64,000 bases of DNA from Raphanus sativus (GCF_000801105.2 NC_079515.1:4216001-4280000), one strand, 5' to 3'. Shown: positions 1-12,895, numbered from the stretch's first letter. Numbers and translations are program-made. Notes: generated from the sequence alone by a model not told the origin.

Positions 1-119
1 AATTTTCTTCCCCATCACTACCATTCCCCCCCCCCTCTCCTATGGCAAATCCCTAATATCCAACTTTTTTAGGATTTTGAGCAAATTCACTCTATTATAA
101 ATCTCTCATAAATTTATAA

Positions 120-2900
120 ACCTAGAATCCCCTTCTTATTAACCAAGAAGCATTTTTAAAGAGTAACCTTTGGTTTGTAAGTTATTTACGGGTGTGCCAT
201 GCTGACGTGTCGGCACCATATTCATTCTCAGCCCATTTGTATATTTGCCCTCAACTCACTAGAATAATTACATAAATCTGTCATTGTCATATAATATACT
301 CTCATCGTCAAACATTAATATAATTCATCGAATTATTTAGCATTCAATTCCGATTTATCCGTTTATGGCAACGTTCATATAATTACGTGTATGACTTAAA
401 TGTTTGAATTTATTGTGTTTTGTTTCATTTGTTTATATATAGGAAACTCGGCTGGTGGACTTTAATTTGGTGTCAGATTTGGTGAGTACTATGATTTGCA
501 ATTTATGATCCTTCTATAATGATTAGGCAATTTATGATCCTTCCATATATAATGATATTGGTATGTCCGAAAAGTATGAATATTTTAAATATAAATGTAA
601 GTGGTTCATTTTATAGTTTTGGTTCATTTTAGGAGACATCCTTCATTTTATAGTTTTGTTTAGATTGCAATTATATCCTACTCATAATAATTGTTTTCAA
701 AAATCTATACTCGGATTACTATTGGATATATCCCCTTCTTATTAATCAAGGAGCAATTTTTGAGAGTAACATTTGTTCTGTAAGTTATTTACATGTGTGC
801 CATGCTGACGTGGCGGCATCATATTCATTCTCAGCCCATTTTTAGATTTACCCTCAATTTACTAGAATAATTACATATGAATGTCATTGTGATACATGTG
901 CATAATCGACTTATATAATATAGTCTCATAACCGAATTATTCGCATTCAATTAATGATGCATCCGTTTATAGCAACCTTAATTTACTGCCTTTAATTTCG
1001 TGTATTAATTTAATGTCACTAATTTATTGTCTTTAGTTTCGTGTGTACATTTATAGCAACCTTTGTAGAGCGATTTTAATTTGGTTTCGATTTTGGAAAC
1101 TACTATGATTGGCAATTATGATCCGTCCATAATGATTAAACAATCATTCCTTATATCATTCATTCATTTTCAAAATAGACAATTATGCTGTCATTCAAGG
1201 AGTGGCAATTATGAGTACAAAAATATCGGGTATTAATTGCATAATACTAACTGAAATTTAAACTTGGTGCACAAGATCTAAAAATATATATAATGATAGT
1301 GGAGGTCATTCCGAACAAAATAAGTCGTGTACATGTAGGTGTGACTATATAAGGTTTCTATTACTTTTATTGCCTTATAATTCGTGTACATGTTGCTCCT
1401 TTTTTTGTCTGATAACAATCCGTCTAATGGTTTTCAGGGTTTTAACCAGAGCATTTTCAAGCGAGAGACTAAGAATCGAAGTGGAGCTTTATCTTTCCAA
1501 TTCACAGGTTTTTGTAATTCACATTTTTTTTAATGTTTACTTTTAAGTATATTACTTTTATCTTTACCTTTCTAATTCACAGGTTTTTCTGCGAGAGACT
1601 AAGAATCGAGTTCAGACTAAGAATCGAATTTGAGCTTTACCTTTCTAATTCACAGCTTTACCTTTCTAAGTCGGTAAAAAAATACTGACTTGCTTTACCT
1701 TTCTAAGTCGATAGGTTTTTTTTTTCAAATTAGGCCACAAGTATCTTTCCTTATTTCTTTTATGTTTATTTTTAAGAATATTATATGCAGCTGTTTGTTA
1801 CTCTTTGTTATTTTAATATTTTTGATTAGCAGTTATATAATTTCGGTAAATGAATAGACTTGATTTTTTTTTGAATTGTTGTTTATTGATTATTAGCTAA
1901 TAATCAAGAATTTGATAATAGTCTCATTCATGGAAGACCAACTCAGAGAAAGCAGCCACAGAAGATATGTTTTATTATATGATTTATATTTGGTGTTCAT
2001 ATTTTCATATACAAATATGAGGACTGGCCACATATTTATTTAATTTATTATAATTGTCACACATATAAATAATATGGAGAATATATATATAGAGAATATG
2101 AAATTTAATATAAGTAGGGAACTATATATCTAGCATATTGTAAACTCTACCTACAAATTACTTGGTAAAACAATATATTTAAAGCTTCTTCACACAAGTT
2201 TGTCAACATTAATTGGATTTTTAATTTATGTAAATATATGAATATATGGTGGAGCATTGATAGTAATACATTTACTACTCAAAATATTCTCACGAGATTA
2301 TATCTTTCTTTTTTTAATATAAAACGAATAAATTCAATATTGGACTAACAATCTAACATATAATTACTTTTCATTTATTGATTAATAGGTGAATACATTT
2401 ATGAACAAATTCAAATTAATAAATATGTATCATCCCTTTCTTATTAATAGGGAAGAAAAATAAAAAATAACCTTTTAGTTAATACTTATTTACCCCAATA
2501 CCATGCTGACATGTCTGTTCCACAATTCTCTTCAAACCATATTTAGAAATATCCTTAACTTACTAAATATATTACAGGTTTTGCCATTGGTCTTAATTCT
2601 CTCAAATATTGGTTTAGACTATAGTTACACATATAAATCTTTTTCCTATTTATGACAGTGTTTCGAACACTATAAATAAGAAATATGAATCCTTGCGTTA
2701 CGCAATAAGAAAATTGGAAATAAGCAGTGATTAATTACTCTATATATTTGACTATATTAATAAAGAGAATAATTTAGTTTCTTATTCTGTACAAAGTAAG
2801 TTACTCATAGTTAGCAACATTTATGCGAGATTTTCCTAATCAAAATATGAAAATTTATTTTTGCATTTAAAGTAAAGATACGCGTACTAAGTATGATTAT
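120..2900. repeat. Three related Helitron-like 5' ends in AT-rich DNA
   Basis: Three diverged copies of a block of about 110 bp begin near 128, 731 and 2433. Each starts with TCCC(C/T)TTCTTATTAA, continues through a GTAAC motif, and reaches a CCATGCTGAC(G/A)TG stretch about 70 bp later. The first two also share a CTCAGCCCATTT tail. The layout (TC start, TTATTAA, then GTAAC) resembles the 5' ends of Brassicaceae Helitrons. I could not pair them with clear 3' hairpin-CTAG ends, so they may be truncated or nested copies. No coding sequence is visible here. Confidence 0.45.
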
Positions 2901-2925
2901 TTAATTTGACCAAAAAGTATGATTA

Positions 2926-4598
2926 TCCTCTATATATTAATAAAGAAACATTTAAAAAGTTGTAACCTTAAGTTTGTATTAACTAAAAAAATCTTGCTTA
3001 AGTGTCACTTAATTATGATGTTAATTTTGTTTACGTGGCACCATAAAAATTAATTAAAAATTAGTAAGTTCAAAATCCAATTTCTAGGAAATATTATATT
3101 AATCCAAACATAAATGTATATGATATGATAAACTTAATACTCGACGATCTCATTAAATTAATACTCGGCGATCTCATTAAATTAATACTCAACGATCTCA
3201 TTAAATGATACTTTCTTTAAATGGCTCAAGGTTGATTTATATTGTGATTCAACATAATATTTTTTTAAAAAAAATGTGTAAGATATACTCTTAGTCCATA
3301 TTACTAAAACAGTAATTTAAATCAAAATTTACTATATATTATGGTCTAAGTATTGCATGCTTTTGGTATAAAACAGAAACTAATGATTTTCTAAGTGTTG
3401 TTTTTTTAATTAATAACAAAGAGACGCTTTGATAAAATAATAGCAAAAGAGACGCAGCTATTCAAAATTGTTTTGTTAATAAAAGAACAAATATTTTATA
3501 GCAAAGAGACACAATTTTAGTTTAGTTTTCAAATTTGTAATTGTCTTTTTTAATATTTTAATTTTCCATCTTATATTTTCAAAACGAAAGTAAAAATCTG
3601 ATATTTTGAAAATTAGTATAACTTCAAAATCGAAAAATATTTAAATTTTATTTACTGACAAGTTAGTAAAAGAAAATATCCATATGTATCAGCCCAACAT
3701 ATAAATGATTATATAAACAAACAAAAATTGTAAAAAATTTCAATCATATATAAATCTCAAATTTGTCAATACAATATGTTTAATTAGAAAATAACTATTT
3801 ATTTCGGATTATCTATAATCAATGTCGTTTAAATGTTCTTTTTAATTCTAATTGAGTCGAAATAGGATCAATCGTAAACTGCCGGTATTATGATCATTAG
3901 AAGACAGTAAAAATCCTAATATTTGAACCAAATTTTCCTGATACATAATTTATGTATCAAACTCTTTTGGTAAGTTTAAATTAATTGTTTTTATACCATA
4001 TTGTTTGAATAGTTGAGAAACGTTTTGACCAAGTTAATGATTCCACCAAATTTTTAAGCTTGGTACAAAATTTTGAAGAAGTTCTATATGATAGGTTTAA
4101 TTTAAGATAATAATATACTTTGTCACCAAGTCTAAAATTTCGACAACTTAAAACAACTTTGCTAAATATGTTTGTGGTAGTTATTGAAAATTTACGTAAA
4201 TGTTGGTTCAATATATCACATTAAAATATGGTTTTTAGATAATTAGTGCTAATTATTTTAACTTTCCAAACAATCCGAAAACCTATCTATGCCTACTATA
4301 TATATACGGTTGAGTTTTTCCTTATAAATACCATCAAATGTTTTCATAACCATTAATCTATGATTATAAGAATATCAATGATATTTCATTTTAATTGTTT
4401 GATTTGAGCTTCTATAATTTTTTATGTGTACCAAATATTTATACTTAATTAATTATTCTACATTGAAAAAAACATAAATATCAAATATATTTTAAACACA
4501 AAAACACATGTATTCAGAAATCATGAAATTTTACAATATGAAAACATAAATTTTAAAATAAATATTTCACCATGCGCAAGGCGCAGGTCTTATCCTAG
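2926..4598 (+). mobile_element. Non-autonomous Helitron
   Basis: The 5' end reads TCCTCTATATATTAATAAAG directly after an A. The 3' end has a short hairpin (TGCGC, loop AAG, GCGCA) about 20 bp before CTAG, followed by T. TC at the start, hairpin plus CTRR at the end, and insertion between A and T are the Helitron hallmarks. No Rep/helicase frame is present in this 1.67-kb element. It contains three tandem 24-bp units at about 3134-3206. Confidence 0.65.
3134..3206. repeat. Three tandem 24-bp units
   Basis: Three consecutive copies of a unit containing TAATACTCGACGATCTCATT differ only at one or two positions (CGACG, CGGCG, CAACG). They lie inside the Helitron at 2926-4598. Confidence 0.75.
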
Positions 4599-4714
4599 TT
4601 AAAATTAAAATGTCTCCTTATATTTGTTTTCGTTTACCTGTCGACGTCGCGTACGTATATTTTTTATTTCAGGAGATGCTGGGTAAAGATAATGCTACGG
4701 AGAGTAGCAAAGAA

Positions 4715-4815
4715 AGATCTAACGTGGCGTCATTTTAAGTGGACCGTCACGCAGTTATTTAGTCGACCGTCACGCAGTGGATAAAGAGTCTTCCTGGTGC
4801 CACGTCACCTCCTTT
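4715..4815 (+). promoter_or_regulatory. Candidate promoter elements of the LETM1-like gene
   Basis: A GACCGTCACGCAGT direct repeat occurs twice about 26 bp apart (near 4742 and 4766). It is followed by a CCACGTCACC motif with an ACGT core near 4800, of the kind bound by bZIP factors. This lies 130-200 bp upstream of the start codon. Binding is inferred from motif form only. Confidence 0.35.
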
Positions 4816-4932
4816 TTATTCTTCATCTCCTTCACCGTTTTCTCGTTCGTCAAATCTTCACCAGTTCCTCTGACCAACCAAAATCGTGGAAATATTTTCT
4901 TTTTCCCGCTGGTTTTTTTGAGTAAAACGTTT

Positions 4933-4938
4933 CATGTA
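4933..4938 (+). promoter_or_regulatory. Start-stop upstream ORF (ATGTAG)
   Basis: The bases before the main start read ATGTAGATGG, so a minimal uORF of one start and one stop codon abuts the main ATG at 4940 in the same frame. Start-stop uORFs are known to stall ribosomes in some plant transcripts. Any effect here is inference and requires the transcript to start upstream of 4933. Confidence 0.5.
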
Positions 4939-4939
4939 G

Positions 4940-7900
4940 ATGGCAGCTAAACTACATCCACCTGGTCTCGTATCGTCAAGGTAAAATCAATCTCCCCCCC
5001 CCCCCCCTCCGATTCATCACTGTTCACTTATTAATAGCTTTCGCGATTGTTCTTGAGGATGATCATACGCGTATTTCGTTTATATATTTTACTTGTTGAA
5101 AATTAATGTTGCGGAGATAGGCTTTGAACCGGTGACCTCTAGGTTATGAGCCTCGCGAGCTGATGGTTTTAGGATTTTTAAAATTAGAGGTTAGGAAGAA
5201 GTCAAGTCTTGGTGGTTAGGGTTTCTCGATTGGTTTCTAGTTTTAAGCACTAGCCAGAAAGGGAAAGTGAGATTTGATTGTTCTTCTGCTCAAGGAATCT
5301 GATTGTTCTCAATCAGTGATTGCTTATTGGTTACTCATCGATCTTCTTCCTTTGCAGCTCTTCAACTCCACGTCAGCCGCGGATCCCTATTGTATCTTTC
5401 GTATCCTGCAAAAAGGCGGTGCAGTTATCAAACTGCTTGAGCACTAGTCCCAGGAGCCAAGTGTTTGTTAGATATGGTTTTCTCGAAAGGAGTTCGCATT
5501 ACAAGAAGAAAGCACGGAGGAGGAGGCTTGTGCAGCCTTTTCTCCTGGCTTCTGCTGAAGACGGAGTAGCTGTTAGTGGAGGAAGTTCCCAGTCAGGAGG
5601 ATCTAGTAGTAGCAGTAGTAGTGTTGGGGAGGTGAGGGCCAAGCTGGCGGCGGCGGCGGGGTCGTTGCAAGAGGAAAGCTACTGTAATGGACTCGTCCAG
5701 TCTCTTCACGACGCTGCGAGGACTCTCGAGTTTGCTGTCAAGGAGAAGATTACTCCGCCGAGGTTTTCGTGGTTCTCTGCTACGTGGCTGGGAGCTGATA
5801 GGAATGCTTGGTTGAAGACTCTTTCCTATCAGGTCTGTGCCTTTTTGTTTACAGAATGCGTTGTCCTCAGTATGCTCGATTTATCTTTACATAACTTGAT
5901 TTTACAGGCTTCTCTGTACTCCTTACTACAAGCTGTAAATGAGATTTCATCGAGAGGGAATAACAGAGACGAGGATGTTAACGTCTTCGTTCAGAGGAGG
6001 TACTGCCTGATTTTACCTTTTTATATGCAGACTGCGTCCTTTTCAAGAAATTATATTTCTCTTACTGCGCTGGTAGATTGTTAATTAGTTTTAGTTGTTT
6101 ATGCAATGCCTAAGTTGGCTTTCTGATTCATACATCTTCTCCAGCTAAGCCGTTCTAATGAATCTCAACATGGCTATGTTAACTAGCGAACACAAACTCG
6201 CTAGTCTTATGCAGGACAATTGACAATAAGATTCTGTGAGATTTGTTTTCCTGCTTACCCATCAATGTTGGAAATCTTGCTGGAAATGGCCCATGCTATC
6301 TAGAACTTAACCTTTGAGTTGTTTTCCTAGTTTCTTATATTCAAAAATTTTGGCGTTTTACAGCTTATCACGCCAAGCTGCTCCCCTTGAGAATATGATG
6401 CGGGACACTCTATCATCCAAACATCCTGAAGCCTATGAATGGTTTTGGTCTGAGCAAGTTCCTTCTGTAGTGACATCTTTTGTGAATTATATTGAGGGGG
6501 ATCAACGCTTTCTTGCCGCCACTTCTCTGTATGTTTTCTCTTTTAAATCTCCTTCTTTTCAGTTAAACTTTCTCGAATCTTACTTCTTATTTAGTAAGTT
6601 CTATAAAACACTAGTTTGACTGTGGAGTTCTGATGAAGTGACGGTGCTTTATGGTTCATTCCAGCTATACTTCTAAAGGAAAGTCCTCCGCTGCAAGTAA
6701 TGAGATTGAGGTGTCACTTCTCATGCTTGTACTCAATTCCATTGCAGCAATCACGAAACTTGGCCCAGCAAAATTTTCCTGCCCACCCTTCTTTTTGTCG
6801 CTTCCAGACACAACTGGAAGACTGATGGAAAAAGTTGTAGATTTCGTTCCACTCCCTCAAGCGTATCATTCAATCAAAAGTATAGGCCTACAAAGAGAGT
6901 TTCTTACTCATTTTGGTCCTCGGGCAGCACTGGGCAGAGTAAAAGGTGACTCTGCTACAGATGAAGTTGTTTTCTGGGTTGATCTTATACAGAAACAACT
7001 GCAGCGGGCTATAGATCGGGAGAAAATATGGTCAAGGTTAACAACTTCCGAAAGTATAGAGGTAAAAATTAGAGGACACACCTAAGGAGGTTTTAACTTT
7101 TTTTTGCAGTTGTCATACAAGTTCTTAGATGTTTGACTATCAGGAACATAATATATTGCCTAGCTTACACTACTTTTTGAACATGAGGAAGTGACGCAAA
7201 CAGTTTATAAATCAAAGGAAAACTACTACAGGATCTAAGATAAAGGGACGCTTATTGGAAGACTTTAGTTTATAGATATTTTTAAGTAAAAAACAGTGAT
7301 TCAAGTTTGTCTGTTTTATCCTGTTGTAAGATTTATGTCAGTATACTTGTGTATAATTCGTCTGGGGTTAATTGGGACCTGTCGGTGCCTTGCAGGTTTT
7401 AGAGAGGGATTTAGCCATCTTTGGATTCTTCATTGCCTTGGGCAGGAGCACGCAGTCCTATTTAGCTGCAAATGGTTTTGATTCTCTTGAGAACCCTTTG
7501 GAAGACCTTGTTAGGTAACTGTCATTATTTCAATCTCTTTCCATTCCCACTAACTTCTGTAAGTTTGTGTTTGCTTATCACTGTCTTGCTTCATGCTCGT
7601 TCAACTTATATGTTTCAGGCATCTCATTGGGGGCAGCGTCCTGTACTATCCACAACTTTCAGCCATCAGTTCATACCAACTGTATGTAGAGGTAGGCATA
7701 ATCAAATCATCGGTGGAAACTTCCTGCAACCATTTTGATGTCTTATTATGGAACTGTTGTTATATAGGTTGTTTGCGAAGAACTAGAATGGATTCCTTTC
7801 TATCCGAACAGTACTGGCGCACAGCCTCCAAAACAATCACACGGGCATAGGAGCAAACCAGAAGGGCCACCTAATTACGAAGTTATTCCCCAGGTGCTGG

Positions 7901-10801
7901 ATGTTTGTTCTTATTGGCTGCAGAGCTTCATTAAACATAGTAAATGGCCAGAGAACCCTTCTAATGTCAAGGCAGCAAAATTCCTATCCAAGGGGTATTT
8001 TACATAGTCTACTCAATATTTGGATTATAGATGAAGTAATAAGGAACCTTGTTGACTTTGTTTCTTAATGTTTAGGCACAAGAGTGTGATTCGGTGCAGG
8101 GAAGAACTGGCGATATCAAAGTAAGATAACGAAAATCCACACTCTCTGTTCTATGCATTCATGCCTGCATGTGGAAAATTACTCTCCTGCCTGATTGGTG
8201 TATTGTACTAATACTGGAGAATGCACTTGAGAATGCAAACCTACAATTTTAGGCTTCTTGGATACCTACAATTTTTGCTGTAGTTACAATAATTGTGTGG
8301 AAAACATCCTTTAACTTTTGGGACCTTCCATTATCAGTAACTATCATTCGGTAGACCATAGGCATTTGAATAAGGCTCGATGGATGTAACATAAACCATT
8401 TTTACAGGAATGCTTCATCAGCTGTTACAGAGTCGGACTCATTTGACAAGGTTGGTCTTCTGTCGATTATTTTTTTTGGGAAGGACCACTATCCTCTGTA
8501 CACTACTTGGATCTGATTCCATTAAAGTGTTGTGGTATCGACAATATATATACTAACAGTACATAGTCCTCAGGCCCTAGAAAGTGTAGATGAAGCCCTC
8601 GTGAGATTGGAAAGCCTGCTACAGGAGTTGTATGTATCCAACTCATCGTCTGGAAAGGAACAAATAAAAGCCGCTTGCTCTGACCTTGAGAAAATACGGA
8701 AGCTTAAAAAAGAAGCTGAGTTTTTGGAGGCAACATTCAGAGCCAAAACAGCTTCCCTGCAACAGGTTTTTATATCTCATTTGTCATTTTTTTTGGTTCT
8801 GTCCAGATTCCAGTATTATATATCTGAATGCTAAGGTTGCGAGATGGACCACAACAGATTTATTGTATCCCTCCTCTTTAAGCGGTGTAGCATCAGTCGA
8901 ATAATTACAAAGTGCATGTTGTGTTTCTAAATCGTGTGGGAAACTAATACCTCATATGGTTAACTCAGGAGGGTGATAAAAACGATTCCCGGGAATCCTA
9001 CGAGATACAAAAACGGTATTTTAAAGGGAAAATCACAAAGAATGCAACTAGTTCTGAAGATAAAGGCAACAGGTATGTCATGTATTGCTTGTTATTATTC
9101 CTCTTCACGTATACCTTGTTAGTTTGAACGATATAAGCGTCAGTTCTCTTTTTCCACTCTGGTAACAATGACGTAATTGTTATTTCCTCTGCATTAGTAT
9201 GAGTCGTGGATTCTGGGGATTCTTTGTACGGCCTCCAAAGAGTAATCCTGATCCTGAGTTCTCGGTAAGTACTATTCTGTGATCTTATCTCAGTTGTTCT
9301 GCCAAAGTATCATGAAGTCTTTTGAGTATTCTTCTGCACTTGTCTAGTCAGTTACTTGTATATATAATATTTTGTTTTCCTTGAAATAAGGAGATGATGC
9401 ATCTAAAGTCCAACAATTTCTACAATCACTTATTAAGGATTCAAGAATCTTTTGAACATATGCAGGGGGATGAATTTCCTGGGAAATCCAGTGGAAACTT
9501 ACTTCCCATGGACTCGGAACCAAATGAAATTAGTCGATTTGAAATCCTAAGGAACGAACTGATAGAACTGGAAATGCGGGTTAAAAGAAGCACTGCTCAG
9601 ACAATAGATGATGAGGTTAGTAAACAGCTGCTGCTGCAAGATGTCTTTAAGTGTACATTTCTAGTTTAGAAAATGAATATCACGTGTATCGTTAGTGAGT
9701 TTCAGTTGGATTAACTGAGGATTATAAAAGGATTTTGGGAATCCTCTTCATGCAACCCATCATTTAGAAATTCTTAAGTTAAAGCCTATATGATGAATAA
9801 TAATAATTTCGACACTAGCATAATCCTTTTTGGTGCTCTCAACTCTATTACATTCATGGTTAAGCTTCTGAACATGGTAGCAGATGAGATGACCCATCAG
9901 CTCCTTTTTAGTCAACCGAAATGGCGGGTCTTAGGTCTATGTATCACTGGTACAAGCTTAGAAATGTTTCTTCATATTATGCAGGAAAGAATCTCTGAAG
10001 ATTCTCCTCGACCAAGCAGTAGACAAACAGGCGTTCAGTTGGTACAAATAAAGAAGGAAAACATGATCGAGAAAACTCTTCACAAGCTAAGAGAAACCAC
10101 AACGGTATCAATATCTCCTCCCTTAAAGACTAATGCTATATGGCTTGTTCGGTTTCATTGGATCATTTTCTTTTCCTCTGTCAGCTTTGTTAACATTTTT
10201 TTTTCATTTACAGGACGTGTGGCAAGGTACTCAGCTTCTTGCCATTGATTCAGCAGCTGCTATGAAGCTACTTCGGCGATCTCTCATTGGTGATGAATTA
10301 ACACAGAAAGAAAAGAAAGCTCTGCGCAGAACCATGACTGACTTGGCATCAGTCATTCCCATCGGTATTCTAATGCTTCTTCCTGTAAGTCAATAATTAA
10401 CCTCCCAGACAAGTTTATGATCACTTCTTTGCTATTCTGATCATGTTATACACTCTGTCCGAGTTACCCAAGTTACATCTTTAGTTAGTTACTTTGTACA
10501 AAACTGTGAAGCTGAACCTCTTGCAATGTTCTGAACAGGTTACAGCGGTTGGTCACGCAGCTATGCTGGCTGCAATTCAGAGATATGTCCCAGGCCTGGT
10601 ACGAAAATCTTCTCGTCGTAATCCATCAGAATTCAAAAACATTTTCTTTGAATCAGTTTCATTAGTATCATCTTCATTCAGATTCCTTCCACATACGGGC
10701 CAGAAAGGTTGAACCTATTGAGACAGCTCGAGAAAGTCAAGGAACTGCAAACAAACGAAACTGAGGCCGAAGAAAGCACCGAGAAAATAGCATATGACTA
10801 A
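4940..10801 (+). CDS. LETM1-like protein (18 coding exons)
   Basis: A LETM1-like family protein, matching my recollection of Arabidopsis AT3G11560. LETM1 proteins are organellar inner-membrane proteins linked to K+/H+ or Ca2+ exchange; the role of this plant-specific long subgroup is not settled. Coding exons: 4940-4980, 5358-5832, 5908-5999, 6364-6528, 6665-7061, 7396-7514, 7619-7691, 7768-7994, 8076-8120, 8408-8450, 8574-8765, 8969-9072, 9198-9264, 9391-9615, 9985-10104, 10214-10384, 10539-10598, 10682-10801. All junctions keep phase and give 911 residues. The N-terminus is Ser/Arg-rich and could be a transit peptide. The C-terminal part carries the LETM1-type core (RRSLIGDELTQKEKKALRRT, then a hydrophobic IPIGILMLLP segment), preceded by coiled-coil-like helices. 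The stop codon is 23 bp from that of the convergent TBL8. Confidence 0.88.
5101..5163 (-). pseudogene. Truncated plastid-type tRNA-fMet (CAT) fragment in intron 1
   Basis: Read on the minus strand, the segment has an anticodon-arm-like GGCTCATAACC with anticodon CAT, then AGGTCAC, a T-loop GGTTCAAA, and an acceptor end CTATCTCCGCAA. This follows the 3' two-thirds of the plastid initiator tRNA as I recall it, with several mismatches. The D-arm and the 5' acceptor strand are missing, so it cannot fold as a tRNA. It is most simply a decayed plastid DNA insertion inside the first intron of the LETM1-like gene. Confidence 0.55.
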
Positions 10802-10824
10802 GAATACTCGTGTACCTCCTCTTT

Positions 10825-12423
10825 TCATTTTGTTCGGTAATTCATTGCCAATAGCTGCGCGTAGAGGATCTCATTCCATGTGTCAGGTACACCGGGTAAG
10901 CACCAGTGACTGCAATCTTGAGGAGCATCTTGAGGAGTTCCTGGCTCTCGATACCGCGAAGGATGAGCATCTTTCCTGAACTCGGTCAGATATGTAATAT
11001 TCAAAAACTTAACCTTACTATGTTCATATCTCATTCCTTGTATTACTTCAGAGATATAACTGTTGTGGATAGGGTCAGGTTCCATCTTCGTCATATCAAT
11101 CTCTGGCTCTGTATCTGCATCACACAAACCACCCAAGTTCCATGTCCCATTCCTGCAACACCCAATAAAGCTTAATAAAGCCTAGATTCTAGAGATTCTT
11201 GTCTGATTTTTGTGAAACAAGACCTGTAATGCACAGGAGAAAAGCTTCTGAAGAAGACATAACTACTCTCAGAATCTAGCTTTTCTAAAATCCATGACTT
11301 CCATGTCTTCAAAGACTTGGCAAAACCCTCCATTACTCCCATTGTCTTGTTCAATTTACCTCCCTCCTGAAAATAGCAACCTCTGCAACAACAACAACAA
11401 CAACAACAACCAATAAAACCCGTCTTCTTTTCAGAATGATAAACTCAACACGAAGATTCTTACGATTTAAAGGTTTTGTCTTCGTTCCACCAATGTCCTG
11501 TGTTGAAGACTAGAACATCAGACCCGACCCATCTTTTCGACTGCCAGTTAAACTCATCGACTCTAACCGTCATCTTGACATCTACCGGTGAGTTCTCAGG
11601 TGGCCTAGCAACCACGACCAGAAACGGTGTTCTATGATATTCGACGGTTAGGTTTTGTTCCGGAAACCGCATTGAAAGGAAACCCTTATGCTTGCTTATA
11701 GGGCTCCCATTTACCTCATATATCTCAGACTTGTTAGACACGGCTTGTGAAAGCATACACAAGAGAGATTCCCATTGGTTTCTTCCGATGGAATCTCCGA
11801 CGAACACAATCCTCCCGTTCCTACTCCTCTCCAGAAAATCTCTTGCGTTGAATCTATAAATTGTTTCACACCAAATAAAACCAAGTCTCCATAAAGGAAG
11901 TAAAACAAAAACATTGAAGTTGTATTTAACCTAATTATTTGTTTTTAATCCAGACTAATACCTTGAGTTCCAAGCAAGAAAATTACATAAAGAGTGTAAC
12001 AACATACCGTGGAAGATCGCAGCCGTGTGGTTTCCATCGCCATTGTCGGAAACCAGAATCTTTTCTTCCGTTATTCAGACAACGAAAACCAGGATCCAGA
12101 AACCGACAATCTTCTCCGTAAGACGTTTCGTGCATGTCACGTTGTCGTCTACGAACCCATTTTCCGTACGAATAGTCGCATACATTGCCGTTGTTGTTTC
12201 TTTGCTCATTCGTTATGGTTTTCGATGATGAAGATAAGAAGCCAAAACAGAGATGAGGCTCGAAGCCGGCAAGATCGACGAATATAATGGAGATTATTAG
12301 GAAACTGATGAGAAGAGAGATCCCCACGAAAATATGTTTCTTGAGCTTGAAGGTTGAGAAGAAAGGAGATGAAGATAGAGGGAAGAGTCGTTTTAGAGAA
12401 TTTGATTCTTGATGATGATCCAT
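10825..12423 (-). CDS. TBL8: Trichome birefringence-like protein 8 (4 exons)
   Basis: A TBL/DUF231 protein. The family contains Golgi polysaccharide O-acetyltransferases; the substrate of TBL8 is not established. Exons on the minus strand: 12423-12008, 11853-11464, 11382-11224, 11152-10825, all phase-consistent, giving 430 residues. A single membrane anchor lies at about residues 28-50 (HIFVGISLLISFLIISIIFV). The Cys-rich N-terminal TBL domain follows (CDYSYGKW, CRFLDPGFRC, WRWKPHGC), then the catalytic GDS motif (VFVGDSIGRNQWESL) and the C-terminal DxxH motif (DCSHWCLPGVPDTWNE). Both catalytic motifs are intact. The intron between exons 2 and 3 ends in a CAA/AAC repeat. The gene is convergent with the LETM1-like gene. 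Assignment to TBL8 rather than its paralogue TBL9 rests on synteny. Confidence 0.9.
11383..11412. repeat. (AAC)n microsatellite in a TBL8 intron
   Basis: About nine AAC/CAA units lie just upstream of the TBL8 exon 3 acceptor. On the transcribed strand this is GTT repeats next to the TTGCAG acceptor. Confidence 0.8.
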
Positions 12424-12583
12424 GTCCCCATAAGAGATTCGAGACTCTCTCTTTTCTTTGTATAGAGAGGAGACGTGAAAATTACGAATGCGATCTTCTT
12501 TTGCCAGAGGAAAATTTTAATAAATATATATATGTTTCAGTAACGCAATAACTCGTAGTTACTTATCCATCCATGCAGAGTAG

Positions 12584-12895
12584 TAAATTTTGAATCAGAT
12601 TGTGAGCGACTTGTGAAGCTCATGCAACAGGAGGAGGATTGGCCAGTTATGGCATCAGAGCTCGACGAAATACAAGCTTAATTATTTATCCAAGGAATTT
12701 CTTGAAATGTCTATCTTTTGTATTCCTAGATCTTTAAACTTCTGCGCGAGTAGCCTTGCGAAAGGTACCCCCATCACGCGAAGCCGTCTCAACTTTGGTA
12801 AACCTTTTTGCACCAAGTTGGCTAGCCAGCCAAGCAGAACCGGGCTCAAAGGGAGAAAGATGAAACATTTGAATGAAGCTCCCAATTTTCTTTAA
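12584..12895 (+). pseudogene. Broken RNase H-like (RVT_3) fragment of a LINE-type element
   Basis: Two adjacent plus-strand frames read as the C-terminal half of the RNase H-like domain found in plant non-LTR retroelements. The first is FESDCERLVKLMQQEEDW..ASELDEIQ, ending in a stop near 12680. The second, in another frame, is YLSKEFLEMSIFCIPRSLNF..ASSLAKG. The usual motif order (DC..LV.LI, EDWP, IPR..N..AD.LAKG) is preserved across the frameshift, and the Asp of the AD.LAK motif is replaced (ASSLAK). No other part of an element is adjacent. Confidence 0.7.
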
